Assembly: GCA_035772405.1 (NCBI GenBank)
Contig: JAYKKM010000193.1
Coordinates: 3,688,501 to 3,752,500, forward strand
Length of the DNA: 64,000 nucleotides
Direction of reading: 5' to 3'
Source of the DNA: Chrysogorgia sp. JL179-B06
Taxonomy: Eukaryota > Cnidaria > Anthozoa > Scleralcyonacea > Chrysogorgiidae
Shown: in pieces, positions 25,960 to 38,629 of the stretch
Position numbering within the stretch: the stretch's first letter is position 1
Layout of the letters: the number at the start of each line of letters is the position of its first letter
Made by a program: the position numbers and the translations under genes
Notes under the pieces: model-generated
Databases searched by the model: none
What the model was told of the DNA's origin: nothing
The model's input: the letters and a program-made list of their open reading frames with translations, nothing else

Positions 25960-28849
25960 TAAGCAATAATAGGTAAATTGAAAATAATCGAAGAAAAAGC
26001 GTGAAAGGAAAAGCAGTTTATTATATGTTGAATTGAAAATAATCAATGTAAATACAGTTTAACAAAGCAAAAAAATGGTCAGTGACAAAAAATGAACCCC
26101 CTTCTCTGCTCCCCCCTACCCCCCTCATTGAGAGGAATTATGTAAGGGTTACCCGAAGCAGAGTCTCTGCAGAGATCCCACCCGCACCGGTCCACCCGCA
26201 CGGGAGCTCATACTTTTAAATATATACGCAAGCTATCTATACACTACAAGCACAATAGGTTCTGTGCATGTGGTGATGTGGGTCAAAAAGGTCAAAATTC
26301 ACCGTGTTTAGAAATGTAAGAAATAATTCACCAAATTGGCTTAAAATTTGATATGTGTGTTGTTTAGCCGACTTACAACGATGATGAAAAATTCAGGCGA
26401 AAATATAAAATTGATCGATGCGAACAAATATCGGCCATTCTATATTAATAAGCAATAATAGGTAAATTGAAAATAATCGAAGAAAAAGCGTGAAAGGAAA
26501 AGCAGTTTATTATATGTTGAATTGAAAATAATCAATGTAAATACAGTTTAACAAAGCAAAAAAATGGTCAGTGACAAAAAATGAACCCCCTTCTCTGCTC
26601 CCCCCTACCCCCCTCATTGAGAGGAAATATGTAAGGGTTACCCGAAGCAGAGTCTCTGCAGAGATCCCACCCGCACCGGTCCACCCGCACGGGAGCTCAT
26701 ACTTTTAAATATATACGCAAGCTATCTATACACTACAAACACAATAGGTTCTGTGCATGTGGGTCAAAAAGGTCAAAATTCACCGTGTTTAGAAATGTAA
26801 GAAATAATTCACCAAATTGGCTTAAAATTTGATATGTGTGTTGTTTAGCCGACTTACAACGATGATGAAAAATTCAGGCGAAAATATAAAATTGATCGAT
26901 GCGAAAAAATATCGGCCATTCTATATTAATAAGCAATAATAGGTAAATTGAAAATAATCGAAGAAAAAGCGTGAAAGGAAAAGCAGTTTATTATATGTTG
27001 AATTGAAAATAATCAATGTAAATACAGTTTAACAAAGCAAAAAAATGGTCAGTGACAAAACATGAACCCCCTTCTCTGCTCCCCCCTACCCCCCTCATTG
27101 AGAGGAAATATGTAAGGGTTACCCGAAGCAGAGTCTCTGCAGAGATCCCACCCGCACCGGTCCACCCGCACGGGAGCTCATACTTTTAAATATATACGCA
27201 AGCTATCTATACACTACAAACACAATAGATTCTGTGCATGTGGGTCAAAAAGGTCAAAATTCACCGTGTTTAGAAATGTAAGAAATAATTCACCAAATTG
27301 GCTTAAAATTTGATATGTGTGTTGTTTAGCCGACTTACAACGATGATGAAAAATTCAGGCGAAAATATAAAATTGATCGATGCGAAAAAATATCGGCCAT
27401 TCTATATTAATAAGCAATAATAGGTAAATTGAAAATAATCGAAGAAAAAGCGTGAAAGGAAAAGCAGTTTATTATATGTTGAATTGAAAATAATCAATGT
27501 AAATACAGTTTAACAAAGCAAAAAAAATGGTCAGTGACAAAAAATGAACCCCCTTCTCTGCTCCCCCCTACCCCCCTCATTGAGAGGAAATATGTAAGGG
27601 TTACCCGAAGCAGAGTCTCTGCAGAGATCCCACCCGCACCGGTCCACCCGCACGGGAGCTCATACTTTTAAATATATACGCAAGCTATCTATACACTACA
27701 AACACAATAGGTTCTGTGCATGTGGGTCAAAAAGGTCAAAATTCACCGTGTTTAGAAATGTAAGAAATAATTCACCAAATTGGCTTAAAATTTGATATGT
27801 GTGTTGTTTAGCCGACTTACAACGATGATGAAAAATTCAGGCGAAAATATAAAATTGATCGATGCGAAAAAATATCGGCCATTCTATATTAATAAGCAAT
27901 AATAGGTAAATTGAAAATAATCGAAGAAAAAGCGTGAAAGGAAAAGCAGTTTATTATATGTTGAATTGAAAATAATCAATGTAAATACAGTTTAACAAAG
28001 CAAAAAAATGGTCAGTGACAAAAAATGAACCCCCTTCTCTGCTCCCCCCTACCCCCCTCATTGAGAGGAAATATGTAAGGGTTACCCGAAGCAGAGTCTC
28101 TGCAGAGATCCCACCCGCACCGGTCCACCCGCACGGGAGCTCATACTTTTAAATATATACGCAAGCTATCTATACACTACAAACACAATAGGTTCTGTGC
28201 ATGTGGGTCAAAAAGGTCAAAATTCACCGTGTTTAGAAATGTAAGAAATAATTCACCAAATTGGCTTAAAATTTGATATGTGTGTTGTTTAGCCGACTTA
28301 CAACGATGATGAAAAATTCAGGCGAAAATATAAAATTGATCGATGCGAAAAATATCGGCCATTCTATATTAATAAGCAATAATAGGTAAATTGAAAATAA
28401 TCGAAGAAAAAGCGTGAAAGGAAAAGCAGTTTATTATATGTTGAATTGAAAATAATCAATGTAAATACAGTTTAACAAAGCAAAAAAATGGTCAGTGACA
28501 AAAAATGAACCCCCTTCTCTGCTCCCCCCTACCCCCCTCATTGAGAGGAATTATGTAAGGGTTACCCGAAGCAGAGTCTCTGCAGAGATCCCACCCGCAC
28601 CGGTCCACCCGCACGGGAGCTCATACTTTTAAATATATACGCAAGCTATCTATACACTACAAACACAATAGGTTCTGTGCATGTGGGTCAAAAAGGTCAA
28701 AATTCACCGTGTTTAGAAATGTAAGAAATAATTCACCAAATTGGCTTAAAATTTGATATGTGTGTTGTTTAGCCGACTTACAACGATGATGAAAAATTCA
28801 GGCGAAAATATAAAATTGATCGATGCGAAAAAATATCGGCCATTCTATA
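25956..28849 (+). repeat. 481-bp satellite array, six units, TTAA junctions
   Basis: Unit starts are at 25956, 26445, 26926, 27407, 27889 and 28369 (the first unit is 489 bp, the others 480-482). Units are almost identical, so homogenisation is recent. Each unit begins TTAATAAGCAATAATAGG and ends CGGCCATTCTATA just before the next TTAA. Each holds a C-rich block (CCCCCTACCCCCC) and a CCCGCACCGGTCCACCCGC segment. Confidence 0.95.
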
Positions 28850-29276
28850 TTAACTCTTTCCCTACGGGCGCAGTTAAAATGGGTCGTTGATGACCCGCAA
28901 AGTCGTCAATCGAAAAACACGGCACACGGTAACGCAAGATTAAAAATTGAAATTCGACAAGCGCCAGGAACATGAAATCCACGCACACGCCAAGTTTGAT
29001 TTGATTTCATAAACAACTCTGCGACTATGCGGGCGTGCAAGATGGCCTTTTCTGGAAAAATGTAAATTTTTCAACCTGATTTATGATAATTAATGCTAAT
29101 TTATATTAACATAATGTGTTTTGTTCGGGAAATTTAAAAGAACAAGTAAAAGCCGGTTTATTGGGCTTCCAGAAAATGTATAGCTTTCGCAACAGTTATG
29201 GTTATTTCAAGAGATATCAATAGAACAACGTGGTCGTTCAATTTTTGATGTTTTTCAGCCGTAATGAAAGAGTTAA
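28850..29276. mobile_element. piggyBac-like MITE, copy 2
   Basis: Nearly identical to copy 1 and in the same orientation, but lacking 27 bp (after AACTCTGCGA). TTAA at both ends. Together with copy 1 it brackets the satellite. Confidence 0.75.
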
Positions 29277-30497
29277 CGTGTTTATGCAACGAAATTTTCT
29301 AATTTTTTATTTTGGTTTCAGTCATCGCTGATTACGCCGTTACAAGTAGGACACATTAAAAGCATTTATTCACAGCCCACCTGCATGTTTGGTCTGCCGG
29401 TACAACAATGTACATGTATTCCGCTGCATGCTTCTGTATGACTCGCTATATTGTAACTCACGAATATCTAGCGTGTCCTACTTGTGACGTACACGCAACA
29501 GGATTCACTCACATATAGCTAAAATTCGCATGGAGACTTTAATTTGAATGGCTATAAAATAACTTTTTTTTTTTTTATCAACTTTTTAAGTCATTAAATT
29601 ATTTCCCAACACTTGATACAGCCTTATACTTTGCTGATTCAACGGTAGACGGTGTAAACGATTACATAACCCAAAATGTAACAAACATTACCTGGTACTG
29701 AATGTTTCTAAAACCACGTGTCTATTATTCTCCTCACAGAGACACAATGAGCGTAATAAAACTCTTAGAGTGAACGTCTTTGGGTTAAGCATTGCAAGTG
29801 TGAGTAGTATTTGAAACTCATGACTAGGAAAGCTCAAGCAGATCATATATGCAAATTTATTTCAGCAGTATATATAAATCGGGTGGGTAGAAGGTCGGCG
29901 AAAATGGCCCTGGGATCGGTTGGTCCATTCTATAATGCAATTGGCTTGTCAACTGTGGCTTGTCATAAAACTCAATTAATTCAGCCGAGTATAATTTATT
30001 CATCTAAATCTGAATGCTGTCTTCAAATTTTACAGCAAATTAGAAGTGTGGATATATACTTAGTCTTCATACCTTTTGTAAGAGATAACCATGGATGTAT
30101 GGTGGATTATTAAGTTTGTCAGCTGCTTTTATGCCGACGAATGCTGACATGAAGAACTCTGAAGAGCATTGAAAATTTCTCAATTGTTCAGGTTAACAAA
30201 GTAGACAAAGGCAATTGAACAAAGACCACAAAAATTATCATATCTAAACACCCAGAAATTCTGGGTGTCATGTGACCAGCCGATACCAGGGCCATTTTCG
30301 CCCTTCCACCATGGAGGCAAAATGCCCTGGGAACGTAGGTATGTGTACACATACCTAACTTTTTATTTATTATTATGTAATTTGTTATTTTTTCCAATAT
30401 ATATTCATTGTAATTTTTTATCACATATTATACTCCTACGCAGCACTCACTCTACGTTTAGTCACCAACAATACACCGAATTCATAAAGATGGCGGT
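29277..30497. other. Intergenic with a short inverted repeat
   Basis: No gene. Arms at 29889-29924 and 30273-30306 (GGCGAAAATGGCCCTGGGAT and its complement, some mismatches) may mark a small fold-back element. Confidence 0.5.
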
Positions 30498-30628
30498 CAA
30501 TTCATATTCTTTTATGTGCATATAAATTAGCCTTTTGAGCCTCGACCTTGTGTTTATAATTCAAAAGAATTTCACACAAGGTCGAGGTTCGAAAGGCTAA
30601 TTTATATTCACGAAACGAATATTAATTG
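30498..30628. repeat. Long hairpin, about 54-bp arms
   Basis: Arms 30498-30552 and 30575-30628 are complementary with few mismatches around GCCTCGACCTTGTG. Probably a small fold-back MITE. Confidence 0.8.
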
Positions 30629-30639
30629 CCTAATTCTGA

Positions 30640-31268
30640 ATTCGGTGTATATAGTTTCTAAATTTGGTGTAGTCTTTCTGAATTTGGTGTGTAGAGTCTT
30701 TCTGAATTCGGTGTATAGTCTTTCTGAATTCGGTGTATAGTCTTTCTGAATTCGGTGTATAGTCTTTATGAATTCGGTGTATATAGTCTTTATGATTTTG
30801 GTGTATATAGTCTTTCTGAATTTGGTGTGTAGTCTTTCTGAATTTGGTGTATAGTCTTTGTGAATTTGGTGTATATAGTCTTTCTGAATTTGGTGTGTAG
30901 AGTCTTTCTGAATTCGGTGTATAGTCTTTCTGAATTTGGTGTAGAGTCTTTGTGAATTTGGTGTAGAGTCTTTCTGAATTTGGTGTATAGTCTTTGTGAA
31001 TTTGGTGTATAGTCTTTGTGAATTTGGTGTATATAGACTAGTCTTTGTGAATTTGGTGTATAGTCTTTGTGAATTTGGTGTATAGTCTTTGTGAATTTGG
31101 TGTATAGTCTTTGTGAATTTGGTGTATAGTCTTTGTGAATTCGGTGTATAGTCTTTCTGAATTCGGTGTATATAGTCTTTCTGAATTCGGTGTATAGTCT
31201 TTCTGAATTTGGTGTATAGTCTTTCTGAATTTGGTGTATTTCTGAATTCGGTGTATAGTCTTTCTCAA
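30640..31268. repeat. 22-bp minisatellite
   Basis: About 27 units of TATAGTCTTTCTGAATTTGG plus TG with C/T and CTG/GTG variants. Frames through it are repeat artefacts. Confidence 0.95.
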
Positions 31269-31867
31269 AACTACAACAACCTGGACGATCAACTACACAC
31301 TTCTAATCATTCAAAACAAAATAATTCTTCATACAAAACAAAGACAATGAATAATTCATATTCCCAACAATAATCTCGACGACGCCCTCGTTCTGTACTC
31401 AATGCGATTGAGAGCATTTTCCCGTCTTCTTGACGACGGTAACTCACGAAGAGTTGACAGCTGTTGTTCTTCAACACCACACACTGCGATCGTTTTAGCA
31501 GTAATGAAGCGTTTTGCAAGTCATCAAAAGAGATTCAAGTATCAAAATACAATATTCAACTAACCGTAACTTCTTTTAAATGCTAAACATTTTATTACTT
31601 TTAACCACCGTAGCTAATTTGGAATCCGTAGACAGTCGTTAGCATTTTTGATGATCGGTGCTTCATTAACTTTGCCAAACCGAAATTATTTTATCTTTAT
31701 TTTAACCAAAAAACCCTTCCAAAAAGTAAAAATATCCTTCAAATTTTTTTCAAAATTAGTGTCAAATTAAGCAGGACTTTTGTATATGAAATCAGCAAAA
31801 GAGAACGTTGTCGAGGTTGTACGAGGAACTATTATCGACTTCTCGTTCCTATTATTATTCTTGACTT
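31269..31867. other. Intergenic, nothing recognised
   Basis: No gene or repeat recognised. Confidence 0.5.
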
Positions 31868-32590
31868 CTCGCTAACATATTACAAGCCACATCCGTAAAG
31901 GATTTGGGAGTTCTTCTGTCAAGTGACATGTCATGGAACAGTCACATTAAGAAAGTTATACAGTCGTCTAATAAAATGCTTGGCCTAATTTATCGTACTT
32001 GTCGTAACGACTGTGATCAACGCACACTGCAGACCCTTTATCGAAGTCTCATACGGCCACAACTTGAGTACGCAACACAGATCTGGTCACCAGCAGGCAT
32101 TGGCAATATCAAGGAACTTGAAAAGGTACAAAGACGCGCCACGAGGTATATAAGAAGGTCTGGTGAAGATTATCCCGAACACCTTTGTAAACTGAAACTT
32201 TTACCTTTATGTTACCGACTAGAGATTTTAGATTTATGTTTTATATTTAAGTGCATGATTGGGAGAATTGATTTTGATATTTTTTGTTAATTTTAAGCAG
32301 TTTAATTATTCTTTACGTGATTCAGAGCTAGTTTTATAATTCTCTTATTTTAATCGAATACAGTAGTACTATATTAGTACAAATATTAGATATTAGTACA
32401 TATTATTTATTAGATATTAGTACTCTTAGTTTGATTATCACATTAGTTTTTAATATATTTATTTGCTATATCTCTGAGGCGGATTATCTTTGTAAGGAAC
32501 TTTTAGTTCTGTATAAACCGTCTTAATTGTACTATTTTGTTATAGATTGCATGTTTTCAAAATGTATAAAAAAAACAAAAAAAAACTTTC
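31868..32590 (+). pseudogene. CR1/Jockey-type LINE, 5'-truncated
   Basis: The frame 31904-32290 carries the end of a reverse transcriptase: LGVLLSSDMSWNSHI, TLQTLYRSLIRPQLEYATQIWSP, ELEKVQRRATR. This is the conserved post-catalytic thumb region of CR1/Jockey-like LINEs. The frame ends at a stop shortly afterwards and the 3' region runs to an A-rich tail at about 32565-32588. Severely truncated, not active. Confidence 0.8.
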
Positions 32591-33194
32591 ATTACAGTAA
32601 CCAGTAACCACACGGCCACATCAAGTCAAAATGACATGACGTCATAGTTTTGGAACGATTTTTTTTTAACGATTTTATTAAACATATACTAATCGCAATA
32701 TTATACCATAATATATTTCTGCAGCCTCTGATAACGATGAATCCTCACTGTCCATATTTCACTACATTTTAGTGAATATCCGTCGCTATTTTATGTTGTT
32801 GAAATCAGACTCATTCAGGAATGATCAGGATCATACCTTAATGATACCTTGATCATACCTTAATGATAAGCTGTCAATCAATCTGAGCCGTTATACGGGA
32901 GAATAAATTAAGCTCCACGAGTGTGAAATAATATTCCAATATGATTGGAGAATTCGTAAGTCCAATTAGTTTTATAATTAGTAGCGCATAAGTGGGATTG
33001 GTGGGAAAGTAACTATTTATCAATTATTGATAACGTTTTTGTCGTTTTAGCTATTTTTTATTAAAAATTTTAAATATTGCATGTTTCCTTCAAATTCCTT
33101 CAAAACTTCTTCATACGTTCAAAAAATCCTTTTGGAAGGAAAAATCCTTCGAAGTGGAAGCACTGGATCGGTAGCATCTTTGATGATCGGTAGC
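32591..33194. other. Intergenic, nothing recognised
   Basis: Contains a triplicated CATACCTTAATGAT motif near 32834-32866. No gene. Confidence 0.5.
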
Positions 33195-33543
33195 AAAATT
33201 GATTAAACAAAAATGAAATAGATCAAACAAAATTGAAATAAATCAAACAAAAATGAAATAAATTAAACAAAAATGAAATAAATCAAACTAAAATGAAATA
33301 AATCAAACGAAAATGAAATAAATTAAACAAAAATGAAATAAATCAAACTAAAATGAAATAAATCAAACGAAAATGAAATAAATTAAACAAAAATGAAATA
33401 AATTAAACAGAAATGAAATAAATCAAACAAAAATGAAATATATCAAACAAAAATGAAATATATGAAACAAAAATGAAATAGATCAAACAAAAATGAAATA
33501 GATCAAACAAAAATGTGAATAACAAACAAAAATGAAATAAATC
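33195..33543. repeat. 20-bp minisatellite
   Basis: About 17 units of AAACAAAAATGAAATAAATC with small variants. The FHFCLIYF-type frame on the minus strand is an artefact of it. Confidence 0.95.
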
Positions 33544-35240
33544 TGCGCACTCAATCCCAGAAGTGTTATGTTTCGGAATAGTTTCATTCCGAAATGTATT
33601 AAAAATTCGATAACATAAAGCTCGATTTTCCAACAAAGATAGGTAAGACTAATTATAATATTATACCTGAACTATAAATTGTCCAATCAAAGAGCTAGAT
33701 TTGTACCACATGACCAGTCAATTTAAACTCGAATTCCCCTCTGTGGAGGGGTATTCGACTCGAGTATCACGCGTGAAACCAAATACCACGCGCGAAAACC
33801 AAATAACACGCGCTTAAACCAAGACGAGCCTGTAAACAATGGAGGAACAACAAGACGTTACAAGACAGCATTCTAGATTGTTTCGGTATAATATATAATT
33901 TATAGACCCTCCGATTACCCTCTCGGGGTAATATTTCGTCGAATTCCCCTCGCTCCGGGTCTATAAATGATAAGAATAATCCTGATTGTTTAAAATGGCC
34001 ACATCCATCATTTCAATCCAGAATGAAATCTCGTACTACCTTTACATGGTACCAGTATGAAATTTCGTTTCGGAATGAAATTTCATTCCGGAATGATAAC
34101 CAGTATTAACTCATTTTGGAATGAACTACATCTCATTCCAGAATCATGTAAACATATGAAGAGATTTGAACCGGTATGAGTTCATTCCGGAATGAAACTC
34201 ATTACGTAATCATGAAAACAGCCCCTTAAAGTGCCTATATGAACTCTGTTTTTATGACCCATTTTGGTACTTCTTGATGCGCTGAATCTTATGGTGGTAT
34301 CGGTTTTTTAATCACGACAAAGGAAAGTGCTTTATTTTTTTTATTTAAGAGTGGAAAAATTACACCAATTAATTTTGTCCACTTCATTGCACGGTCAAAC
34401 CACCTCTTTGGCGTCGCACGTTAGAGTTGGCATAGATTCTAGAGATGAAAAAATCATTACTGATCTCGCTTTCAGAGGAGGAAGTTGACTCGAACTCAAA
34501 CATCAGTAATATTTTCACAGCTAAGCATTCAAGTACCACAAAAAACATATCGATATTATCAACGACTCTAACGTGTGACGTCACTAGACTGCTGCTTCGG
34601 TCCCAGACACCGGACATTTTTTGTATCAAAATAGCAATGTTTGAACGTCTATAAAACCACTTTCGCGTACAGTGAAGCCAAAATAAAAAATACCTTGATT
34701 TCCGGTTTCCCGACCCTACCTAGTTTTTGGCCAGTAAAATACCGATCGCCCTAATCTTTTTATTGAAATTTTGAGAAGCTGGGAACGAGTTGCAGCTTGA
34801 TTTGCATCCTAGGATAGCAAACAATGCTGCCGATCCAGGCAGCATCCTCAAGATCAGCGTGGTTTGGTAAAACCTATTGTTCATCCATGCAATGTTTGGA
34901 AAAAAAATGGGGAAAAAAAAGAAAAACCGATCTACCCTACCTAATTTTTTTCAGCATGAAATAGGAAACCCAGGTATTTTTTTTCTTGGCCTGATTGAAA
35001 AATATAGCACCATAATATCCAGCGCGTCACGAAGTACCAAAGTGGGTCATAAAAACATTTGAGTTGAATTTTTTCGTTTATCTAATAGCGGAGTGGATGC
35101 ATGGCGTGACGTATGGGGAAACTACGGGGAGTTAGGATGACACTTCAGGCGGGGGGCTAAGGATTTGGATTAGGATTATACCATTAACGATGCTACCGAT
35201 GGATTCTAAATGTGCGTCACCGTCCTACATTTTAAGCGCC
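33544..35240. other. Intergenic; multiple CATTCCGGAATG motifs
   Basis: No gene. Between 34050 and 34205, TTCATTCCGGAATGAAA-like palindromic words recur, ending CATGAAAACAGCCCCTTAAA, a terminus style seen in MITEs. The 3' side of the GPCR gene lies at its right end. Confidence 0.45.
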
Positions 35241-36464
35241 CTATAATTTCTCATTTTCTAACATAATATCTGTTTCCTTTGAACCTAACGTGACGAACAT
35301 TCCCGATGGAGACGCTGCATTCCGATTTCCATTGTTCACCTTCACGAACCGTTTCTCTTCGTGTGCGCTTCGTGGACTGCACCCTGTAGAAATTGTCCCT
35401 GGCCGAACGGCGGCCAACTCGAACACCGACAGACTTTCTCTTTGATTGTTTCTAGTCGTGGTCCTATTGTTGTTGTAAACCGACGAGTTAGCCCCAAGGT
35501 ACTGGGAACGTCCGATGAGCTTGAAGATAATTTTTCGGAATGATCGCCGGTAGACCTTGTCGAAACAGGCGTATATGATGGGATTAAAGAAACTGTTTGC
35601 GGACGGCATTAGGACAAAGAAAATGACGGCTAACAACGAGTAGGTTTTATAGCCCAATGTCATAAGGGTTGAAGGACGATACTGATCGATGAGGAAGAGT
35701 ATGAAGAACGGGCCCCAGCAGAAGATGAACGTGCTAACGACGATAAAAAGCGTGCGGGTTGCCTTCAGGTCTTTGTGTGCCGAATAATGTAACTGCTTGC
35801 CTGAGGCATCCACGATCGTAACAGCGTGGCTCTTTCGGAAATGGTACAAGGCGATGCGGAATATAAGGGTGTACATCACTATGAGTATGGCCAAAGGAAA
35901 GAAAAATGCCAAGGCGGCTGCCAACGTGTAAAATATTCTGTTACGGTTTCGGCATACCCCTTTCGTCACAGTCACCCCTTCGGCATCTTCGTGAGGGATC
36001 AGACCGATGGTCGCAAGCACTGCTGCGTACACCCATATGGATACGATGACGACGACGGCGACTTTCTTGGTTATTTTATCTCGGTAATAGAACGGCCGAC
36101 TGATCTTGAAATAACGGTCGATACTGATGACCGTTAGCGTGGTGATCGAGGCGGTTTCGCAGTAAATATCGATCCAGTTCCAGAATCTACAAATGTGGAT
36201 GTCGATGCTGCCTTTTCCGAGGTATATGTGCAGGCGAATAGTGACGCTGAAGCAGGCGACGAGCAGGTCAGAGACGGCCAGACAAGCGACGAGGTAGTTG
36301 GTAACGTTTCGCAGACGACTGTCGAGTATGATGGCTGCGAGCACGAGAGCGTTACCCAAGACCGTGGCTATGATGGTTATGATGAGAAAGATGATTTGGA
36401 ATGTCTTCAAGTCGAACTCTTCTCTGGTTGAGTTAACATGAGTATAGTTCTTTGAAAGCATCAT
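35241..36464 (-). CDS. Class-A (rhodopsin-family) GPCR, intronless
   Basis: 407 aa plasma-membrane receptor with seven helices. Helix 1 has GN38, helix 2 LAVSD (Asp66) and the E/DRY motif is DRY at 116-118. Cys92 and Cys171 can form the usual extracellular disulfide. Helix 6 has CWGP (249-252) and helix 7 NPIIY (294-298). N-terminal NYT and NST sequons (Asn6, Asn11) fit glycosylation. The third loop is short and the C-tail is long and Ser/Thr-rich. Aminergic/peptide-like orphan type; ligand unknown. A single uninterrupted exon is common for such receptors in cnidarians. The only intact host gene in the window. Confidence 0.93.
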   Translation of the reverse strand: MMLSKNYTHVNSTREEFDLKTFQIIFLIITIIATVLGNALVLAAIILDSRLRNVTNYLVACLAVSDLLVACFSVTIRLHIYLGKGSIDIHICRFWNWIDIYCETASITTLTVISIDRYFKISRPFYYRDKITKKVAVVVIVSIWVYAAVLATIGLIPHEDAEGVTVTKGVCRNRNRIFYTLAAALAFFFPLAILIVMYTLIFRIALYHFRKSHAVTIVDASGKQLHYSAHKDLKATRTLFIVVSTFIFCWGPFFILFLIDQYRPSTLMTLGYKTYSLLAVIFFVLMPSANSFFNPIIYACFDKVYRRSFRKIIFKLIGRSQYLGANSSVYNNNRTTTRNNQRESLSVFELAAVRPGTISTGCSPRSAHEEKRFVKVNNGNRNAASPSGMFVTLGSKETDIMLENEKL

Positions 36465-36981
36465 TCCAATATCTTTGTTACTATATCCTTATTTTTATTT
36501 TCTTTGTGGGTTCGTGGTGAAAACAAATTGCCTCTTCAATTTTGGCGATCCATGTGCGAGCTTACTCCTGTCATCTTCCTCTGTGAACGTTTACTGACAG
36601 TGATTGTCCTCGACAGCTTTCCAATCTGGCACTTTTGTAAAAGTGGCTTCTTTTATAACACCTGCCTCATTACTTTTTATCGTTCCCGCTACTGTTCCAC
36701 ATGTCGACGTTATCAATGATAGCCATCAGTATATGCAGACGAATTATTTGAAGTGTACGGATTATCTTTGCTTCTGTCGTGGTCAGCAGAAGTGGTCTTC
36801 TGTTGTGGATTGGTCGAGGAGTAAAATTACACCTACCATAGGAATAGAAAAGATAAAATCAGATTGTTGTTTGTGCTTCAGCGGTAATTAAAATCTCAGA
36901 GAATTAGATTAGCATAATTTGGGGATGCGATGTTAACTATAGATCAACGAGTCTGGAAAACGCGGGTAGCGGATAGTCAGA
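36465..36981. other. 5' flank of the GPCR gene
   Basis: No other gene seen; presumably contains the receptor's promoter. No confident motif. Confidence 0.4.
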
Positions 36982-37384
36982 ACTCTTACTGTACAATGGC
37001 GAAAGTATAGTGAAAGCTAAACCTAATAATGAGTCTAATACTAACCCTTATTACCGTGTTAGGGTTAGTATTTGCGTCGGTTAAAAGTATATATAAGTAT
37101 ATTGAAAGAAATTATCAAAGCAAAGCAATAATAATAATAATAGTAGTAGTAAGAATAATAGTAAGAATAGAAGGAAAGCGCCCTCGAGGAAGTTAGCGAA
37201 GATGAAGAGAAAGAGCTTTTTGCCTTGATAAAAGAAAGATCACGTCACAGAGAAAATTGGAGGACATAGGCGCTTAGAACCTTCCAAAAGGCAGAAAACC
37301 AATGATGATGATGATGATGATCAGTATATATTATTCGAGCTAGTATTAGGGTTAGCTTTCACTATACTTCCGCCATTTTAAGAG
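36982..37384. mobile_element. MITE with about 45-bp terminal inverted repeats
   Basis: Left ACTCTTACTGTACAATGGCG then AAAGTATAGTGAAAGCTAA; right end is its complement with few changes (37340-37384). The interior has (AAT)/(AGT) runs and (GAT)n near 37303-37321. No transposase. Confidence 0.7.
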
Positions 37385-37399
37385 TCCCGTAGGGCCGCG

Positions 37400-37489
37400 G
37401 TTCAAAGCCTGGATAAGTCGCTCTCCGGTGGATAACTCGTTATTCGGCATACAAATCGTATAGCCGGATAAGTTATCCAGGCTTTGAAC
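37400..37489. mobile_element. Tiny fold-back element
   Basis: Perfect 17-bp inverted repeats GTTCAAAGCCTGGATAA at 37400-37416 and 37473-37489, with further GGATAACTTATCC-like matches inside. I recall similar short elements as abundant in cnidarian genomes. Confidence 0.7.
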
Positions 37490-37714
37490 AACCCTCCCCT
37501 GACTACCAGCTACCTTTTCCAGACAACCGAAAATAGACGTATACTTAAAGAATTTTTCAGTATGAAGGGAGCAAGAAATTCATCCAAAGGAATTTTCATG
37601 AGAACGTATGTGGAGAAAACCGTTATATATGTATATGCGCACATATATTTTTGTGATTTTTGGCTACGATTGTGGAATTAACACATGAGGAAAAACGTCG
37701 ACCTAATATTACTC

Positions 37715-37815
37715 AGAAGTCAGAAAAGGTTTCTGAGTCCCAGATTGGAATTGAACCGATGAACCTTCTGATCGCGGGCAAGACGCTCTAACCATTGAGA
37801 TATACACTCGGATTC
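37715..37815 (-). repeat. tRNA-derived repeat
   Basis: Read on the minus strand: A-box-like TATCTCAATGGTTAGAGCG, then B-box GGTTCAATTCC. The cloverleaf is imperfect, so this is a tRNA-derived SINE-type copy rather than a gene. Confidence 0.6.
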
Positions 37816-37884
37816 AAATGGAAGATCGCGGGTTATTTGATGCAGTGGTTCAATCTACACCATTGAACTGCTATGTATAGATAG

Positions 37885-38610
37885 ATATACTCTAAAAGGT
37901 TGGTGTACTGTCGAACTAATAGTATGTAGGAGGTGTAAAGTTTCGAGTGAATTAGGCCCTTCGTCAGAAAGTGAAACGTAAAGTGAACGTAAAGTTTGCG
38001 ACGAAATACCGTAAACATTGAACAAGGAAAAGCAGAAAAGGCTAAATGTATTCGATGAGAGATGTTTACCGGAAGAATTATATGATAGTGAGCAGATGGC
38101 AATTGAGAATCTCCAATGATACAATACTGGAAAGAACCAAACTAGAACCGACATCGGTGAAAATGAGACGGTCAATGTTACTGTATTTTGGTCATCTGCC
38201 ATATGGGACGTGAACAATTGTCCGAAGGAAGGTATGAAATGAAATGGAGACCAAGAGCAGGACAGAGAAAAGTTGGAGGACAAACAATGACCTGGAGACG
38301 AACAATCGAAATGGACTTAGCTGATAGATTATAGCGGTTGACAGGAACGAATGTAGAAGGATATTGAACAGGTTGCCCGATATGTATCGCGATATGAAAT
38401 GTGTGTGTATTGTGCACTGTTATTCGACTCCAAAAATTACTCCAAAAATGGAGTTAAAAACTTTTTTAAAAAATGGAGTTTTTAGAGTTATGTGAACTCT
38501 GTAAAGTTTACGTTTCACTCTCTGACGAAGCGCCTTCGCTCGAAATGCTCGACCTCTTTTTCATACTAATTCACCAGCTATATACCAACCTTTTGGAGCA
38601 TTCGAATTGT
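37885..38610 (+). pseudogene. LINE C-terminal remnant inside an inverted repeat
   Basis: Plus-strand text about 38160-38340 encodes a broken LINE tail of the 'FGH...R...G.....W' type (LLYFGHLPYG, then MKWRPRAGQRKVGG and WRRTIEMDL). It is flanked by inverted copies of CTAAAAGGTTGGT (37892-37904 and 38586-38598). Beside each is a hammerhead-core-like CTGACGA...GAAA motif (minus 37940-37967, plus 38522-38545) lacking a proper cleavage site. It looks like Penelope-type terminal sequence around a LINE scrap. Confidence 0.4.
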
Positions 38611-38629
38611 ATTTCTACACTGCGTACGC

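Noticed and set aside
30640..31268. Regular 22-bp repeats, possible CRISPR-like array
   Set aside because: Units are directly adjacent with no unique spacers; a minisatellite in a eukaryotic genome. Likewise 33195-33543 and 63485-63684.
37940..38545. Hammerhead ribozymes at CTGACGA...GAAA motifs
   Set aside because: Core halves are recognisable but a proper cleavage trinucleotide and stem I could not be found; kept only as a remark.
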